From positions 4,400-66,758 of the forward strand of contig JADFXU010000009.1 in NCBI GenBank assembly GCA_015233365.1: a stretch of DNA of 62,359 nt, read 5' to 3'. Source of the DNA: Nitrospirota bacterium. GTDB taxonomy: Bacteria; Nitrospirota; Thermodesulfovibrionia; Thermodesulfovibrionales; Dissulfurispiraceae. Each line of letters starts with the position of its first letter. Position 1 is the stretch's first letter. The position numbers and the translations under genes are program-made. This document shows, one piece after another, positions 7,583 to 16,498 of the stretch. Under the pieces are notes generated by a model. It searched no databases. It saw nothing but the letters and a program-made list of their open reading frames with translations, and was not told the origin of the DNA.

Positions 7583-8446
7583 ATGCTTACAGTAAAAGCG
7601 CCTGCCAAAATTAACTGGTCGCTGTTTGTGCTGGATAAAAGAGAAGACGGCTACCATAATATTGTCTCTCTTCTGCAGTGTATCGGCCTTTACGATGTGA
7701 TCGAATTCGAACTTTCCGACGGCCTGACACTTGAGTCCAACCTCGATCTTCCATTCGAGCAGAACCTTGTCTATAGGGCGGCTGTTCTGCTGAGGGACTA
7801 TGCAGGGATTAAAAAGGGGGCGCGGATCACGTTGAAGAAGGAGATACCTTCGGGTGCGGGGCTTGGCGGCGGCAGCAGCGATGGTGCATATACGCTGATG
7901 GCCCTCAACAAGCTGTGGGAACTCGGTCTCGATAATGGGGAACTTAAATTGCTGGGGAATAAGTTGGGGTCTGATGTCCCTTTCTTTTTTAATGGTCCTC
8001 TTGCCCTTGCCGAGGGCCGCGGTGAGCGGTTGACCAGTCTGGCGGTTGCAATGTCGCACGTTCTGCTGCTCGTAAAAGCCGATTGCTCAGTATCGACATC
8101 GTGGGCTTACGGCGAACTCGGCAGGGCAGTCAGGGGCGATATTGCATTGACAAAAACTGATAATAAAATAAATAATATCCAGTTCATTTATGGCGCCGTT
8201 GCTGCAGGCGATTTGTCAAGTATTGCGCGTAATGCGCGCAATGATTTCGAAGACGCAGTTATACGACAATATCCCGTGATAGGAACTGTTAAAGAGCAAC
8301 TCATCAAAAGCGGGGCGGTCATGGCACTTATGAGCGGAAGCGGTTCCGCTGTTTTCGGCCTTTTCGAGGATGAGAACGTGGCGCTTAATGCAGCCGGGGA
8401 TTTTCCGTCCTATTTCTGCAAGGTAGTAAAGACGTTGATCAGCTAA
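7583..8446 (+). CDS. ispE: 4-diphosphocytidyl-2-C-methyl-D-erythritol kinase
   Basis: 287 residues, normal for the family. IspE phosphorylates CDP-methylerythritol in the MEP isoprenoid pathway. The GHMP-kinase ATP loop PSGAGLGGGSSDGA is at ~92-105, the N-terminal APAKINWSL (substrate lysine) is intact, and the C-terminal MALMSGSGSAVFGLF is the third GHMP motif. The ATG lies 7 nt after a TATTTT -10-like box (7570-7575) with no Shine-Dalgarno, but no good -35 is seen, so translation might instead be coupled to upstream transcription. The arrangement ispE, tRNA-Gln, prs, rplY, pth is a familiar bacterial order. Confidence 0.95.
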   Translation: MLTVKAPAKINWSLFVLDKREDGYHNIVSLLQCIGLYDVIEFELSDGLTLESNLDLPFEQNLVYRAAVLLRDYAGIKKGARITLKKEIPSGAGLGGGSSDGAYTLMALNKLWELGLDNGELKLLGNKLGSDVPFFFNGPLALAEGRGERLTSLAVAMSHVLLLVKADCSVSTSWAYGELGRAVRGDIALTKTDNKINNIQFIYGAVAAGDLSSIARNARNDFEDAVIRQYPVIGTVKEQLIKSGAVMALMSGSGSAVFGLFEDENVALNAAGDFPSYFCKVVKTLIS

Positions 8447-8525
8447 GAGCTGAGAGCCCAGAGCTTAGAGCTAAAAGCCTTTGTCTTGGCTCTTGGCACT
8501 TAGCTCTTAGCTATTAGCTTTTTTT
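8441..8525 (+). repeat. Long imperfect foldback of GCTAAGAG-type words, ending in a T run
   Basis: Forward words (AGCTAAGAGCTGAGAGCC, AGAGCTTAGAGCTAAAAGCC) face inverted words (GGCTCTTGGCACTTAGCTC, TTAGCTATTAGCT) across a short loop and end in seven Ts (8519-8525). The ispE stop TAA (8444-8446) is inside the first word. By structure it could terminate transcription, but the T run abuts the tRNA 5' end, so it may instead mark tRNA processing or be neutral. Confidence 0.6.
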
Positions 8526-8596
8526 GGGGCGTCGACAAGCGGCAAGTCAGCAGATTTTGGATCTGCCATCCCCAGGTTCGAATCCTGGCGCCCCAG
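8525..8596 (+). tRNA. tRNA-Gln (anticodon TTG)
   Basis: A seven-pair acceptor stem (TGGGGCG 8525-8531 with CGCCCCA 8589-8595) and discriminator G8596. The anticodon stem GCAGA/TCTGC encloses the loop TTTTGGA, giving anticodon TTG. The T arm CCAGGTTCGAATCCTGG is canonical. CCA is not encoded. Confidence 0.95.
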
Positions 8597-8702
8597 TTCT
8601 TCTGATATTGTGATACAATACTAAGTTAATATATTCAGCCAGTTGTTTGTTGCTGCAAGCTGCCGGGTCGCGGACGCGGTGCTGAACGCAATTGGAGGAG
8701 AA

Positions 8703-9644
8703 ATGCATAACTGTATTAAACTGCTTTCGGGGAATGCCAACAGGCCGCTGGCTTCCAAGGTGAGTGAATATATCGGCGTACCCTTGACCGACACTACGGT
8801 GAACAAGTTTAGTGACGGCGAGATAACTGTGCAGATTAATGAGAATGTCAGGGGATGTGATGTTTTCGTCATCCAGCCGACCTGCTTCCCTGTCAACCAC
8901 AATATTATGGAACTGCTGCTCATTATAGATGCCCTGAAAAGGGCTTCGTCAAAGAGGATAACTGCAGTGGTCCCTTATTACGGTTATGCCCGGCAGGACA
9001 GAAAAGTCCAGCCGAGGGTCCCCATTTCTTCAAAGCTTGTGGCCGACCTGTTGACTGCAGCCGGAACGAACAGGCTCATAACCCTCGATTTGCACGCAGC
9101 CCAGATACAGGGTTTTTTCAACATTCCGGTTGATCATCTTTATGCTTCGCTCGTGTTATATGACTATATAAAGAGAAGCAGCTTTGACGACCTTGTTATT
9201 GTTTCTCCTGATGCCGGCGGAGTTGAGCGTGCCCGCTCCTTTGCCAAAAGGCTCGACGCTTCCCTTGCCATTGTCGACAAGCGGCGTGAAGTGGCCAATG
9301 TTTCAAAGGTCATGAATGTGATCGGGAATGTGAGGGATCGCGATGTTATTCTCCTGGATGATATGATTGATACTGCGGGCACAATAACGCAGGCTGCTCA
9401 GGCCCTTTATGATAACGGGGCCAAAAAGGTGTGCGCTGCGGCTTCACACGGCGTTTTGTCGGGACCTGCTCTTGAGAGGATAAACAATTCGGTGCTTGAA
9501 GAAGTAATCACTACAGATACTATTCCTCTCGAAGATAAGACCAGGGTGTGCCGGAAGCTTACGGTATTAAGCATTTCGAGACTGCTGGGCGAGGCAATAA
9601 AGAGGATACACGAGGAAACATCGGTGAGTTCACTGTTTGATTAA
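8703..9644 (+). CDS. prs: Ribose-phosphate pyrophosphokinase
   Basis: 313 residues. Makes PRPP from ribose 5-phosphate and ATP for nucleotide, NAD, His and Trp synthesis. Recognisable parts are the N-terminal KLLSGNANRPLASKVSEYIG, the metal-binding DLHAAQIQGFF, and the PRPP loop VILLDDMIDTAGTITQA. I chose the ATG at 8703 because GGAGGAG precedes it at 7-8 nt and the homologous core starts there; an in-frame ATG at 8643 would add 20 residues unlike the family. A TG-A-TACAAT extended -10-like element just after the tRNA may supply a promoter. Confidence 0.95.
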   Translation: MHNCIKLLSGNANRPLASKVSEYIGVPLTDTTVNKFSDGEITVQINENVRGCDVFVIQPTCFPVNHNIMELLLIIDALKRASSKRITAVVPYYGYARQDRKVQPRVPISSKLVADLLTAAGTNRLITLDLHAAQIQGFFNIPVDHLYASLVLYDYIKRSSFDDLVIVSPDAGGVERARSFAKRLDASLAIVDKRREVANVSKVMNVIGNVRDRDVILLDDMIDTAGTITQAAQALYDNGAKKVCAAASHGVLSGPALERINNSVLEEVITTDTIPLEDKTRVCRKLTVLSISRLLGEAIKRIHEETSVSSLFD

Positions 9645-9647
9645 AAA

Positions 9648-9741
9648 TCAATAAAGGGCGAAAGACAAAGGGCGAAAGGCGAAAGGACAAAATGAACATG
9701 TGCCTATCCCTTTAGCCATTAGTCTTTTGCCTTTAGCCAGT
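9648..9741 (+). repeat. Short-word repeat facing its inverted copy (GGCGAAAGG family)
   Basis: Tandem near-copies of AAAGGGCGAAAG fill 9656-9690 and are followed by inverted near-copies (CCCTTTAGCCATTAG, CTTTTGCCTTTAGCC) at 9708-9739. The layout is the same as the GCTAAGAG tracts but the word is different. It lies between prs and rplY and could fold into an imperfect hairpin. Confidence 0.55.
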
Positions 9742-9757
9742 ATTAAGAGGAGGATAC

Positions 9758-10411
9758 GTGGAAAAAGTGACATTAAATGTTGAAAAAAGAGGCAGAGTGG
9801 GGAAAGGCGGTGCCCGCACGTTAAGAGCAGGCGGGTCAATACCTGCCGTGGTCTATAAAGGCGGCAATTCGATCCCTGTGCAGCTTTCGGGGAAAGAACT
9901 TTCATACTTTATAAGCAAAACAGCCGGCGAGCAGGTGATTGTAAATCTGAAGTTCCCGGAAGATACGAAGCAGGCGATACTTAAGGAATATCAGGTAGAT
10001 CCCATAACCGGGAAACTTCTGCACGTAGACTTTCAGGAGATTTCAGCGACCGAACTGATCAAGGTGACAGTCCATGTTGCCATCCGTGGAGAGGCTATAG
10101 GCGTGAAGAGGGACAAAGGCGTGCTCCAGTACGGCATCAGAGAGGTGGAAATAGAGTGCCTGCCTGACAAGATACCCGGACATTTCAAAGTCGATGTCAG
10201 CGAACTTACTATAGGCCGTGCAATACATGTCAGGGATATAATACCTGGCGAGGGTATTCGCATTATTACCGAACCTCATGAGGTACTCGCGTCGGTTGTC
10301 GGCATTAAAGAGGAAGAGGTTGCCCCTGAAGCAGTAATTGTGGCCGAGCCGGTTGAACCCGAAGTTATCAAGAAAGGCAAGAAGACCGAAGAAGAGGAAG
10401 AGAAAAAATAG
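9758..10411 (+). CDS. rplY: 50S ribosomal protein L25, Ctc/TL5 form
   Basis: 217 residues. The N-terminal ~90 residues are the 5S rRNA-binding L25 domain (EKRGRVGKGGARTLRAGGSIPAVVYKGG), followed by the TL5/Ctc C-terminal beta domain (VDFQEISATELIKVTVHV, GVLQYGIREVEIECLPDKIP) and an acidic/lysine tail KTEEEEEKK. The start is GTG at 9758, with AGGAGGAT 5-6 nt upstream. The stop codon is immediately followed by the TTG start of pth. Confidence 0.94.
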   Translation: MEKVTLNVEKRGRVGKGGARTLRAGGSIPAVVYKGGNSIPVQLSGKELSYFISKTAGEQVIVNLKFPEDTKQAILKEYQVDPITGKLLHVDFQEISATELIKVTVHVAIRGEAIGVKRDKGVLQYGIREVEIECLPDKIPGHFKVDVSELTIGRAIHVRDIIPGEGIRIITEPHEVLASVVGIKEEEVAPEAVIVAEPVEPEVIKKGKKTEEEEEKK

Positions 10412-10999
10412 TTGTGGATTATTGCTGGTCTGGGCAATCCTGGAAAGAGGTACGAAAAAACCCGTCATAATGTGGGTTTCGAGGTTGTAGACAGGCTTTC
10501 AGAGGATTACGGAATCGTTCTTAAAGAAAGGGACGAATATCTCCTGGGGAAGGGGGCGATCGAGGGACAGGAAAGTCTCCTTGTTAAGCCCCTTACTTTT
10601 ATGAACAGGAGCGGCAGCGCAATCGTAAAGGTGCTCAGGAAATTCAACAGTTCTGCCGAATCCTTGATAATAGTTCACGATGACCTCGATCTTGGCGTCG
10701 GCGTAATTAAGATCAGAAAAACCGGATCATCCGGGGGCCACAAGGGCGTTGAATCAATTATCCAGGGTACGGGTACCAGGGATTTCTTCAGAGTGAAGTT
10801 TGGCGTGGGCCGCGATCCCGATATTCCTTCCGATGTTTACGTTCTCAGCAAGTTCAGCCCCGCTGAAAAAAGTGTCATGAAAGATGCTATAATAATGGGC
10901 AGTGAAGCGATTGCCTGTATTATCACTATGGGGATTGACAAAGCAATGACCCGGTACAACCGAGCAGCGAAGACGGAGCCGATGCCCGGAGACCAATAA
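10412..10999 (+). CDS. pth: Peptidyl-tRNA hydrolase
   Basis: 195 residues. Cleaves peptidyl-tRNAs released from stalled ribosomes. Motifs: GLGNPGKRYEKTRHNVGF (catalytic His), KPLTFMNRSG, HDDLDLGVG (catalytic Asp), GGHKGVESI. The only start that keeps the conserved WIIAGLGNPG opening is the TTG directly after the rplY stop, so translation is probably coupled. Its TAA overlaps the pepA ATG (TAATG). Confidence 0.95.
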   Translation: MWIIAGLGNPGKRYEKTRHNVGFEVVDRLSEDYGIVLKERDEYLLGKGAIEGQESLLVKPLTFMNRSGSAIVKVLRKFNSSAESLIIVHDDLDLGVGVIKIRKTGSSGGHKGVESIIQGTGTRDFFRVKFGVGRDPDIPSDVYVLSKFSPAEKSVMKDAIIMGSEAIACIITMGIDKAMTRYNRAAKTEPMPGDQ

Positions 11000-12561
11000 T
11001 GAACATTGCAGCGAGCGATTTATCTGAAGTTGATATAAAAGCCGATATCGTCGTTTTGCCGCTTTTTGAAGCACCCCAACCCGAACAGTATGCCGATGTG
11101 GATGACAAGATCGGCGGACTGATCTCAAGAGTTCATACATCAAAAGAATTCACGGGGAAAGAGAACCAGCTTACTCTCCTTCATGTACAACATACAGGGG
11201 CCGAAAGAATCCTGCTTGTGGGGATGGGTAAGGGGCCGGAACTCACTTCTGAACGGCTGCGCCAGGCCGGAGGCAAGGCATTCTCTTATATAAAAAAACT
11301 AGGGCTTCGCGACATTGCCGTGTCGTCACGGTCTATTGCCCGGGATCTTCGGAACGGTTATGAAGCACGTTATGAAAACGTAATGTATTTTATAGAAGGT
11401 GGTATTCTGGCCACCTACCGGTTTGAAAAATATAAAAAGGCGGAAAACGGAGGCGACATAAGGCGTATAGCCGTTCTTGGCAATGGAATCTCACTGCCGT
11501 TGAAGCGCCTCCGGATTGTGGCCTCCGCAGTTTATCTGGCCAGAGATCTTGTCAATACCCCGTCGAATGATTTGACGCCGGGTCAAATGAGCGAGAGTGC
11601 ACTGAACGTTGCCGGGAGAAATGTGAAGGTCAGGGTATTGAATGAGAAAGATATTAAGCGCGAGGCAATGGAAGCCTATCTTGCGGTTGCACGCGGCTCG
11701 GGATCGCTGCCCAGGTTTATTATCATGGAATACAAAGGCGGCAGAGGTGCGCCGGTCGTGCTTGTCGGCAAGTCGATTACATTTGACAGCGGAGGGATTT
11801 CAATCAAGGCGGCAGAGGGCATGGAGAAGATGAAATACGACATGGCTGGAGGAGCTGCCGTTTTGTCTGTTATAAAGGCTATTTCGGAAATGGCTGTGCC
11901 GCTCAATGTAACCGGCATACTGCCGGCGGCGGAAAATATGCCCGGCAGCGTCGCATTTAAGCCCGGGGATGTCGTTAACTCCATCGGCGGAAAAACTATA
12001 GAGATTATCAGCACTGACGCTGAAGGCAGATTAACACTTGCAGATGCTATCGGTTATGCAATAAAATATTATAAACCGAGGGCGATCGTCGATATCGCGA
12101 CCCTGACCGGGGCCTGTTCCCTGGCGCTCGGAAACGAAGCCGTTGCGATGATGGGAACCGACATCATGCTTATGGAATTAATAAAGGAGGCTTCGCTGGA
12201 AACTGGTGAGAGGGTATGGCAAATGCCTCTTTATGATGAATATAGAGACTACCTGAAAAGCGATATTGCAGACATAAAAAATGCCGGGGGCCGAAACGGC
12301 TCGCTTGTAACAGCCGCTTCTTTTCTTAAAGAATTCGCAGGGGAAACGCCATGGGTGCACCTTGACATTGCCGGCACTGCATGGAATGAAAAAGAAAAGC
12401 CTTATATCACCAAAGGATCGACAGGCGTCGGCGTAAGATTATTAATCGAGTTTCTGGACCGGCTGGCAGGATTACGCGCCCCCATGGATCTCAGACAAAA
12501 GTCTGACGACTTTTCGGCCATGGCTTGTAAAGGGACTGCAGGTCAGCCCAGGGGGAAATAA
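10999..12561 (+). CDS. pepA: Leucyl aminopeptidase (M17)
   Basis: 520 residues, usual size for M17. Cytosolic dinuclear-metal aminopeptidase. The C-terminal catalytic domain shows VGKSITFDSGGISIKA (metal-binding Lys and Asp), STDAEGRLTLADAIGYA (the signature with Asp/Glu ligands and catalytic Arg), and the LTGACSLALG stretch. The N-terminal third is the variable macro-like domain. The start overlaps the pth stop by one base. The last ~25 residues (APMDLRQKSDDFSAMACKG) look like a non-conserved extension. Confidence 0.94.
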   Translation: MNIAASDLSEVDIKADIVVLPLFEAPQPEQYADVDDKIGGLISRVHTSKEFTGKENQLTLLHVQHTGAERILLVGMGKGPELTSERLRQAGGKAFSYIKKLGLRDIAVSSRSIARDLRNGYEARYENVMYFIEGGILATYRFEKYKKAENGGDIRRIAVLGNGISLPLKRLRIVASAVYLARDLVNTPSNDLTPGQMSESALNVAGRNVKVRVLNEKDIKREAMEAYLAVARGSGSLPRFIIMEYKGGRGAPVVLVGKSITFDSGGISIKAAEGMEKMKYDMAGGAAVLSVIKAISEMAVPLNVTGILPAAENMPGSVAFKPGDVVNSIGGKTIEIISTDAEGRLTLADAIGYAIKYYKPRAIVDIATLTGACSLALGNEAVAMMGTDIMLMELIKEASLETGERVWQMPLYDEYRDYLKSDIADIKNAGGRNGSLVTAASFLKEFAGETPWVHLDIAGTAWNEKEKPYITKGSTGVGVRLLIEFLDRLAGLRAPMDLRQKSDDFSAMACKGTAGQPRGK

Positions 12562-12565
12562 ACGG

Positions 12566-13255
12566 ATGCTATTATTATTATTTTTGATAGGGTTCATCCT
12601 GGTGCCGTCTTTTGCCTTTGCTTGGGGGCCGCTGACACATATGTATCTGGCTAATGAGCTCTATTCTTATGCGCCGCTTATCCCGGCCGGCATTATGGCT
12701 GTAATAAAGAGATATAAACAGGATTTCCTTTACGGGAACCTGATGGCAGATATGATTCTGGGGAAAAAATACCTCCCCGAAGATAAAAGTTCACACAGCT
12801 GGGAGGTTGCCTTCAACCTTCTGGACCACGCTGATAATGGTTCTGAAAAGGCATTTGTATATGGTTATCTGAGCCATTTGGCTGCGGACACTGTTGCCCA
12901 TGGCATACTTACGGATGATACGCTTGATGTGGAGCATACATGGATCGAGCTTAAAGCCGACAGCATGATCGACAAAGATTACTGGCTTCAGTCCGTGACT
13001 TTCAGCAAGACAGTGCAAAAGAGAAACGACCGCTTTCTTGAAGGGTCTCTCGACAGCGTCTTCTTTTCATTCAAGACCAACAAGCGTATTTACAAAAGCA
13101 TGGTATTCCTGTCTTTTCTTATTGTGAACAGGAAAAGAAGACGCGGCATTAACCAAAGATATATCTGCCGGCTTCATGACGAATCAGTAGCCAGGATGCT
13201 CGACCTGATCCAGAATGGCAAAGATTCCGCTGTCATAGATTCCAGCCCTTTGTAA
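12566..13255 (+). CDS. Secreted zinc-dependent phospholipase C-like protein
   Basis: 229 residues. A signal peptide (residues 1-18, PSFAFA) is followed by WGPLTH. In the bacterial zinc phospholipase C family the mature protein begins with this Trp, whose N-terminal amine and the nearby His are zinc ligands. More ligand-like residues follow: GNLMADM, HSWEVAFNLLDHA, GYLSHLAADTVAHG (H-x3-D-x3-H). It would act on phospholipids outside the cytoplasm; many homologues are annotated only as PLC-like. Its stop overlaps the moeA ATG, so the two are co-transcribed. Confidence 0.8.
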   Translation: MLLLLFLIGFILVPSFAFAWGPLTHMYLANELYSYAPLIPAGIMAVIKRYKQDFLYGNLMADMILGKKYLPEDKSSHSWEVAFNLLDHADNGSEKAFVYGYLSHLAADTVAHGILTDDTLDVEHTWIELKADSMIDKDYWLQSVTFSKTVQKRNDRFLEGSLDSVFFSFKTNKRIYKSMVFLSFLIVNRKRRRGINQRYICRLHDESVARMLDLIQNGKDSAVIDSSPL

Positions 13256-14490
13256 TGTTTGACAAGAATTATCTCCTTCCCGCAGATGCACTGGCGCTGA
13301 TAGTTAACGCGTTGCCTGGAGGCAGGCCAAAGACTGAAAAACTTCCTATCGAGGAAAGTTACCGTCGTATAATTGCGGTTGATGTTGTCTCGCTTGAGGA
13401 CCTTCCCGGTTTTTCCCGTTCGACAGTCGACGGGTATGCGGTCCATGCAGAGGATACCTTTGGGGCAAAAGAGACCTCACCCGCTTATCTCGGCCTGAAG
13501 TATGAAGTGCTTATGGGCCAGGCTCCCGATTTTGAGGTTGCCCGGGGATTTGCCGCTAAAATACCGACAGGCGGAATGCTTCCGCCAGGGTCTGATGCCG
13601 TAATAATGCTTGAGCATGTTCAACCTGTTTCCGAAGATCTGATTGAGATTCTCAGGGCCGTTGCCCCCGGCGATAATGTTATACAACTCGGGGAAGATAT
13701 CAGGAAAGGAGAAACTGTACTCACTGCAGGTAAGAGCCTGAGGGCCCAGGACATAGGTGCGCTTGCCGGCATCGGCGTAACAAGTATTGAAGTATTTAAA
13801 AAACCTGTCGTGTCATTCATATCTACAGGTGATGAGATCGTGTCTCCGGACAGTCCGCTGAGGCCCGGGCAGGTAAGAGACATTAATTCCTTTACACTGG
13901 CCGGACTGGCAATGAATCACGGTTCCATAATGATAAAGAAGGGTATAATCAGGGACAATTACGAAGAAATAAGAAAGGCTATTGAGGAATCATTGCAGGA
14001 TTCCGACATGGTCCTTATAAGCGGGGGGACTTCAGCCGGCCTCAAGGACATGACAGCGGCGATTATCAACGATATGGGCATGCCTGGTGTGCTTTTCCAC
14101 GGGGTTTCTCTGAAACCGGGAAAGCCGATGATCGGTGGTGTGGCGCAGGGAAAGCCGGTTTTGGGCCTGCCTGGACATCCGGCAGCAACTGTTGTCTGCT
14201 TCGATTTGTTTATAAAGCCTATTCTGAATAGATTGCGCGGGCTTGGGAGACAACCCTATATCATCAGATCGGTAAAAGCAACGATGGCAAAGAATATTGC
14301 TTCTGCTGCCGGCAGGGAGGATCACATAAGGGTCAGTGTGGAAGAAAAAGAAGGTAAACTGCTGGCTTTCCCGGTACTCGGAAAATCCGGATTGATTACT
14401 ACTCTGGTGAAAGCGGACGGAATAGTTATAATCCCGCAATCGAAACTGGGGCTTGATGCCGGAGAAGAAGTGACAGTGAGGTTGTTCTAA
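13255..14490 (+). CDS. moeA: Molybdopterin molybdenumtransferase
   Basis: 411 residues. Inserts molybdate into adenylated molybdopterin. MoeA N-terminal domain (SLEDLPGFSRSTVDGYAVHAED), central GDEIVSPDSPLRPGQVRDIN, SGGTSAGLKDMT, GVSLKPGKPMIGG and GLPGHPAATVVCF, and a C-terminal beta domain. The ATG overlaps the preceding stop. Together with the molybdoenzyme operon at 34 kb and the ModE fusion at 53.7 kb it shows active Mo-cofactor use. Confidence 0.95.
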   Translation: MFDKNYLLPADALALIVNALPGGRPKTEKLPIEESYRRIIAVDVVSLEDLPGFSRSTVDGYAVHAEDTFGAKETSPAYLGLKYEVLMGQAPDFEVARGFAAKIPTGGMLPPGSDAVIMLEHVQPVSEDLIEILRAVAPGDNVIQLGEDIRKGETVLTAGKSLRAQDIGALAGIGVTSIEVFKKPVVSFISTGDEIVSPDSPLRPGQVRDINSFTLAGLAMNHGSIMIKKGIIRDNYEEIRKAIEESLQDSDMVLISGGTSAGLKDMTAAIINDMGMPGVLFHGVSLKPGKPMIGGVAQGKPVLGLPGHPAATVVCFDLFIKPILNRLRGLGRQPYIIRSVKATMAKNIASAAGREDHIRVSVEEKEGKLLAFPVLGKSGLITTLVKADGIVIIPQSKLGLDAGEEVTVRLF

Positions 14491-14508
14491 GGCATGGAGG
14501 TGTTTAGT

Positions 14509-15561
14509 TTGGAAAAAGCAATAAAGAATTTCTTCACGAGAATAGGCCATCCTGTGAATATTATGGAAGTTTGCGGCACTCATACTGTGGCTATATTCAA
14601 GCACGGCATACGGAGCCTTTTGCCTGAGGGGTTGAAATTATTGAGTGGTCCAGGCTGTCCTGTATGTGTTACGTCAATAAGGGATGTTGATATAGCCGTT
14701 GCCATGTCGAAGCACGAAGACGTGATTTTTGCCACTTTCGGGGATATGATGCGTGTGCCGGGTGGAAAACAATCTCTGGGTGAAGCGAGGGCAGAGGGAG
14801 CGGATGTGAGGATTGTGTATTCTCCTCTCGATTGCCTGAAAATGGCGAAAGAGAATGCCGATAAGAAAGTGATATTTTTTTCCGCCGGGTTTGAAACTAC
14901 GTCGCCTTCCGGTGCGGCAACGCTGTTCGAGGCTGAGCGGCAGGCCGTCAATAATTTCTATCTGTTCTCAGTGAACAAGCTGGTCCCTCCGGCGCTCGAA
15001 GCGCTGTTGCAATCTGATGATGTAAGAATAGACGGCTTTCTGCTGCCGGGGCATGTGAGCGCTATTATCGGAAGCAAAGTGTACAGTTTTGTGACTGAAA
15101 AATATCATGTGCCATGTGTAATAACCGGATTCGGGGCCGAAGATATTCTGGGTGGCATTCTGATGCTTTTGAAACAAATAACCGAAAAGAGAGCGTCAGT
15201 TGAAATCCAGTATAAAAGCGTTGTCACCGAAGAGGGGAACAAAAAAGCCGTCGAATTCATTAATAGATACTTCGAACCTTGCGACAGCTATTGGAGAGGG
15301 ATAGGCCTTTTGCCTGGAAGCGGTCTGAAGCTGAAAGAGATGTGGCGACACAGGGATGCAGAGGCACTACTTGATCTGGACATTCCCGAGGTGAAGGAAC
15401 CAAAGGGATGTCTTTGCGGCCTGGTACTGCGCGGCGTGAAGATTCCTTCAGAATGCCCCCTGTTCGGCAAGGTATGCACACCCGAGAGACCGGTAGGGGC
15501 TTGCATGGTGAGCAGCGAGGGAAGTTGCGCAGCCTATTACAAATACAGTAGTCGGATGTAA
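14509..15561 (+). CDS. hypD: Hydrogenase maturation protein HypD
   Basis: About 350 residues. HypD is a [4Fe-4S] protein that, with HypC, carries the Fe(CN)2CO unit of [NiFe]-hydrogenase. Family motifs are present: MEVCGTHTVAIFKHG, LLSGPGCPVCVT, FSAGFETTSPSGAATL, LPGHVSAIIG, and a C-terminal Cys set (GCLCGLVLRG, CPLFGKVCTPERPVGACMVS). An ATG at 14494 is in frame, but GGAGGTG (14496-14502) overlaps it and sits 6 nt before a TTG at 14509, so I prefer TTG. No hypC, hypE, hypF or hydrogenase gene adjoins it; it follows moeA by only 3 nt from the upstream ATG. Confidence 0.92.
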   Translation: MEKAIKNFFTRIGHPVNIMEVCGTHTVAIFKHGIRSLLPEGLKLLSGPGCPVCVTSIRDVDIAVAMSKHEDVIFATFGDMMRVPGGKQSLGEARAEGADVRIVYSPLDCLKMAKENADKKVIFFSAGFETTSPSGAATLFEAERQAVNNFYLFSVNKLVPPALEALLQSDDVRIDGFLLPGHVSAIIGSKVYSFVTEKYHVPCVITGFGAEDILGGILMLLKQITEKRASVEIQYKSVVTEEGNKKAVEFINRYFEPCDSYWRGIGLLPGSGLKLKEMWRHRDAEALLDLDIPEVKEPKGCLCGLVLRGVKIPSECPLFGKVCTPERPVGACMVSSEGSCAAYYKYSSRM

Positions 15562-15594
15562 GGTTTTCCCAGGGCCTTGTTTACGGTCTTTTTA

Positions 15595-16494
15595 TTACAT
15601 CTGCACCACAGCGTATCTTTTTTCTCTTAGCAGTTCTATGACTCCCCTGTCTCCGACAAGATGGCCGGCGCCTATCACGATAAAATACGATTCCCGGGTT
15701 TTCAGCATATCTTCTATCTTGAGTGCCATTGCCCGGTTTCTCTCTGTTATCAATTTATCATTGACCAGGGCCATTTCCGGGTCATTTCCACTGTCTTGAA
15801 ATATCAGGGCCTCGATTGTTTTTGTGTCGCCGGTGTTCCAGGCATCTACAAGTGCGTCCGCCGTTTTTTGAATTTTATTTATGTTTTTTATCGTGTAATA
15901 CAACAGCGCTTCCTGTTCGCTATCTGAAAATCCCGTCATGAGAGAGAGCTGGAAGTCGACGCTTTCTATTTCAACGATCTTCTTCTTGCCTGCGGCTTCC
16001 ATCAGAAAATGCTCGTCTATGCCGTAGGCCGGGTCAAACCCCATCCTCATCAGGCTGAATATCTCTATCGAACTGGCGATAAACCACGGCCTTTGTTTGA
16101 GAAGGATGCCGGGATCTATGCCGAGGTCGAGTGATTCTTTTATGACAAGGTCGCAGGTCGCTTTTGATATATGCCTGTCGAGGGAGTCGTCGCCCGAATA
16201 AAAAGCCTTTGCAATTAACTCCGCCATGTCTTTTTGAGTGATGTTGTTGATATCGGCTTCCACTGCCAGCACTCCGGATTTTTCGAACGCCGTCTCAATT
16301 TTGGTGTTCAGGGGATAACTTTCCGGTTTCATGACATGGATGGAACCAAGAATATAGGCAGTCGCAGTCGGTGATTTGACCTTCCATAAAAAGCTCTTGC
16401 CGCACGCAGCAGAATCCTTACCCTGGACATGCGAAGCCGGGGCCAATAAAAGAAGGATACACAGCAATAGCGCATGGAAAGGCCGTTTGATCAT
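15595..16494 (-). CDS. Exported TraB/GumN (Tiki-like) family protein
   Basis: 299 residues. A signal peptide occupies residues 1-25. The TraB/PrgY/GumN core follows: FLWKVKSPTATAYILGSIHVMKPESYPL (GSIH motif), LAVEADI, YGIDEHFLMEA, and the C-terminal FIVIGAGHLVGDRGVIELLREKRY (GxGH motif). Relatives include metal-dependent proteases of the Tiki type; the substrate here is unknown. It starts 4 nt after the OsmC stop and should be translated from the same message. Confidence 0.82.
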   Translation of the reverse strand: MIKRPFHALLLCILLLLAPASHVQGKDSAACGKSFLWKVKSPTATAYILGSIHVMKPESYPLNTKIETAFEKSGVLAVEADINNITQKDMAELIAKAFYSGDDSLDRHISKATCDLVIKESLDLGIDPGILLKQRPWFIASSIEIFSLMRMGFDPAYGIDEHFLMEAAGKKKIVEIESVDFQLSLMTGFSDSEQEALLYYTIKNINKIQKTADALVDAWNTGDTKTIEALIFQDSGNDPEMALVNDKLITERNRAMALKIEDMLKTRESYFIVIGAGHLVGDRGVIELLREKRYAVVQM

Positions 16495-16498
16495 TTTC

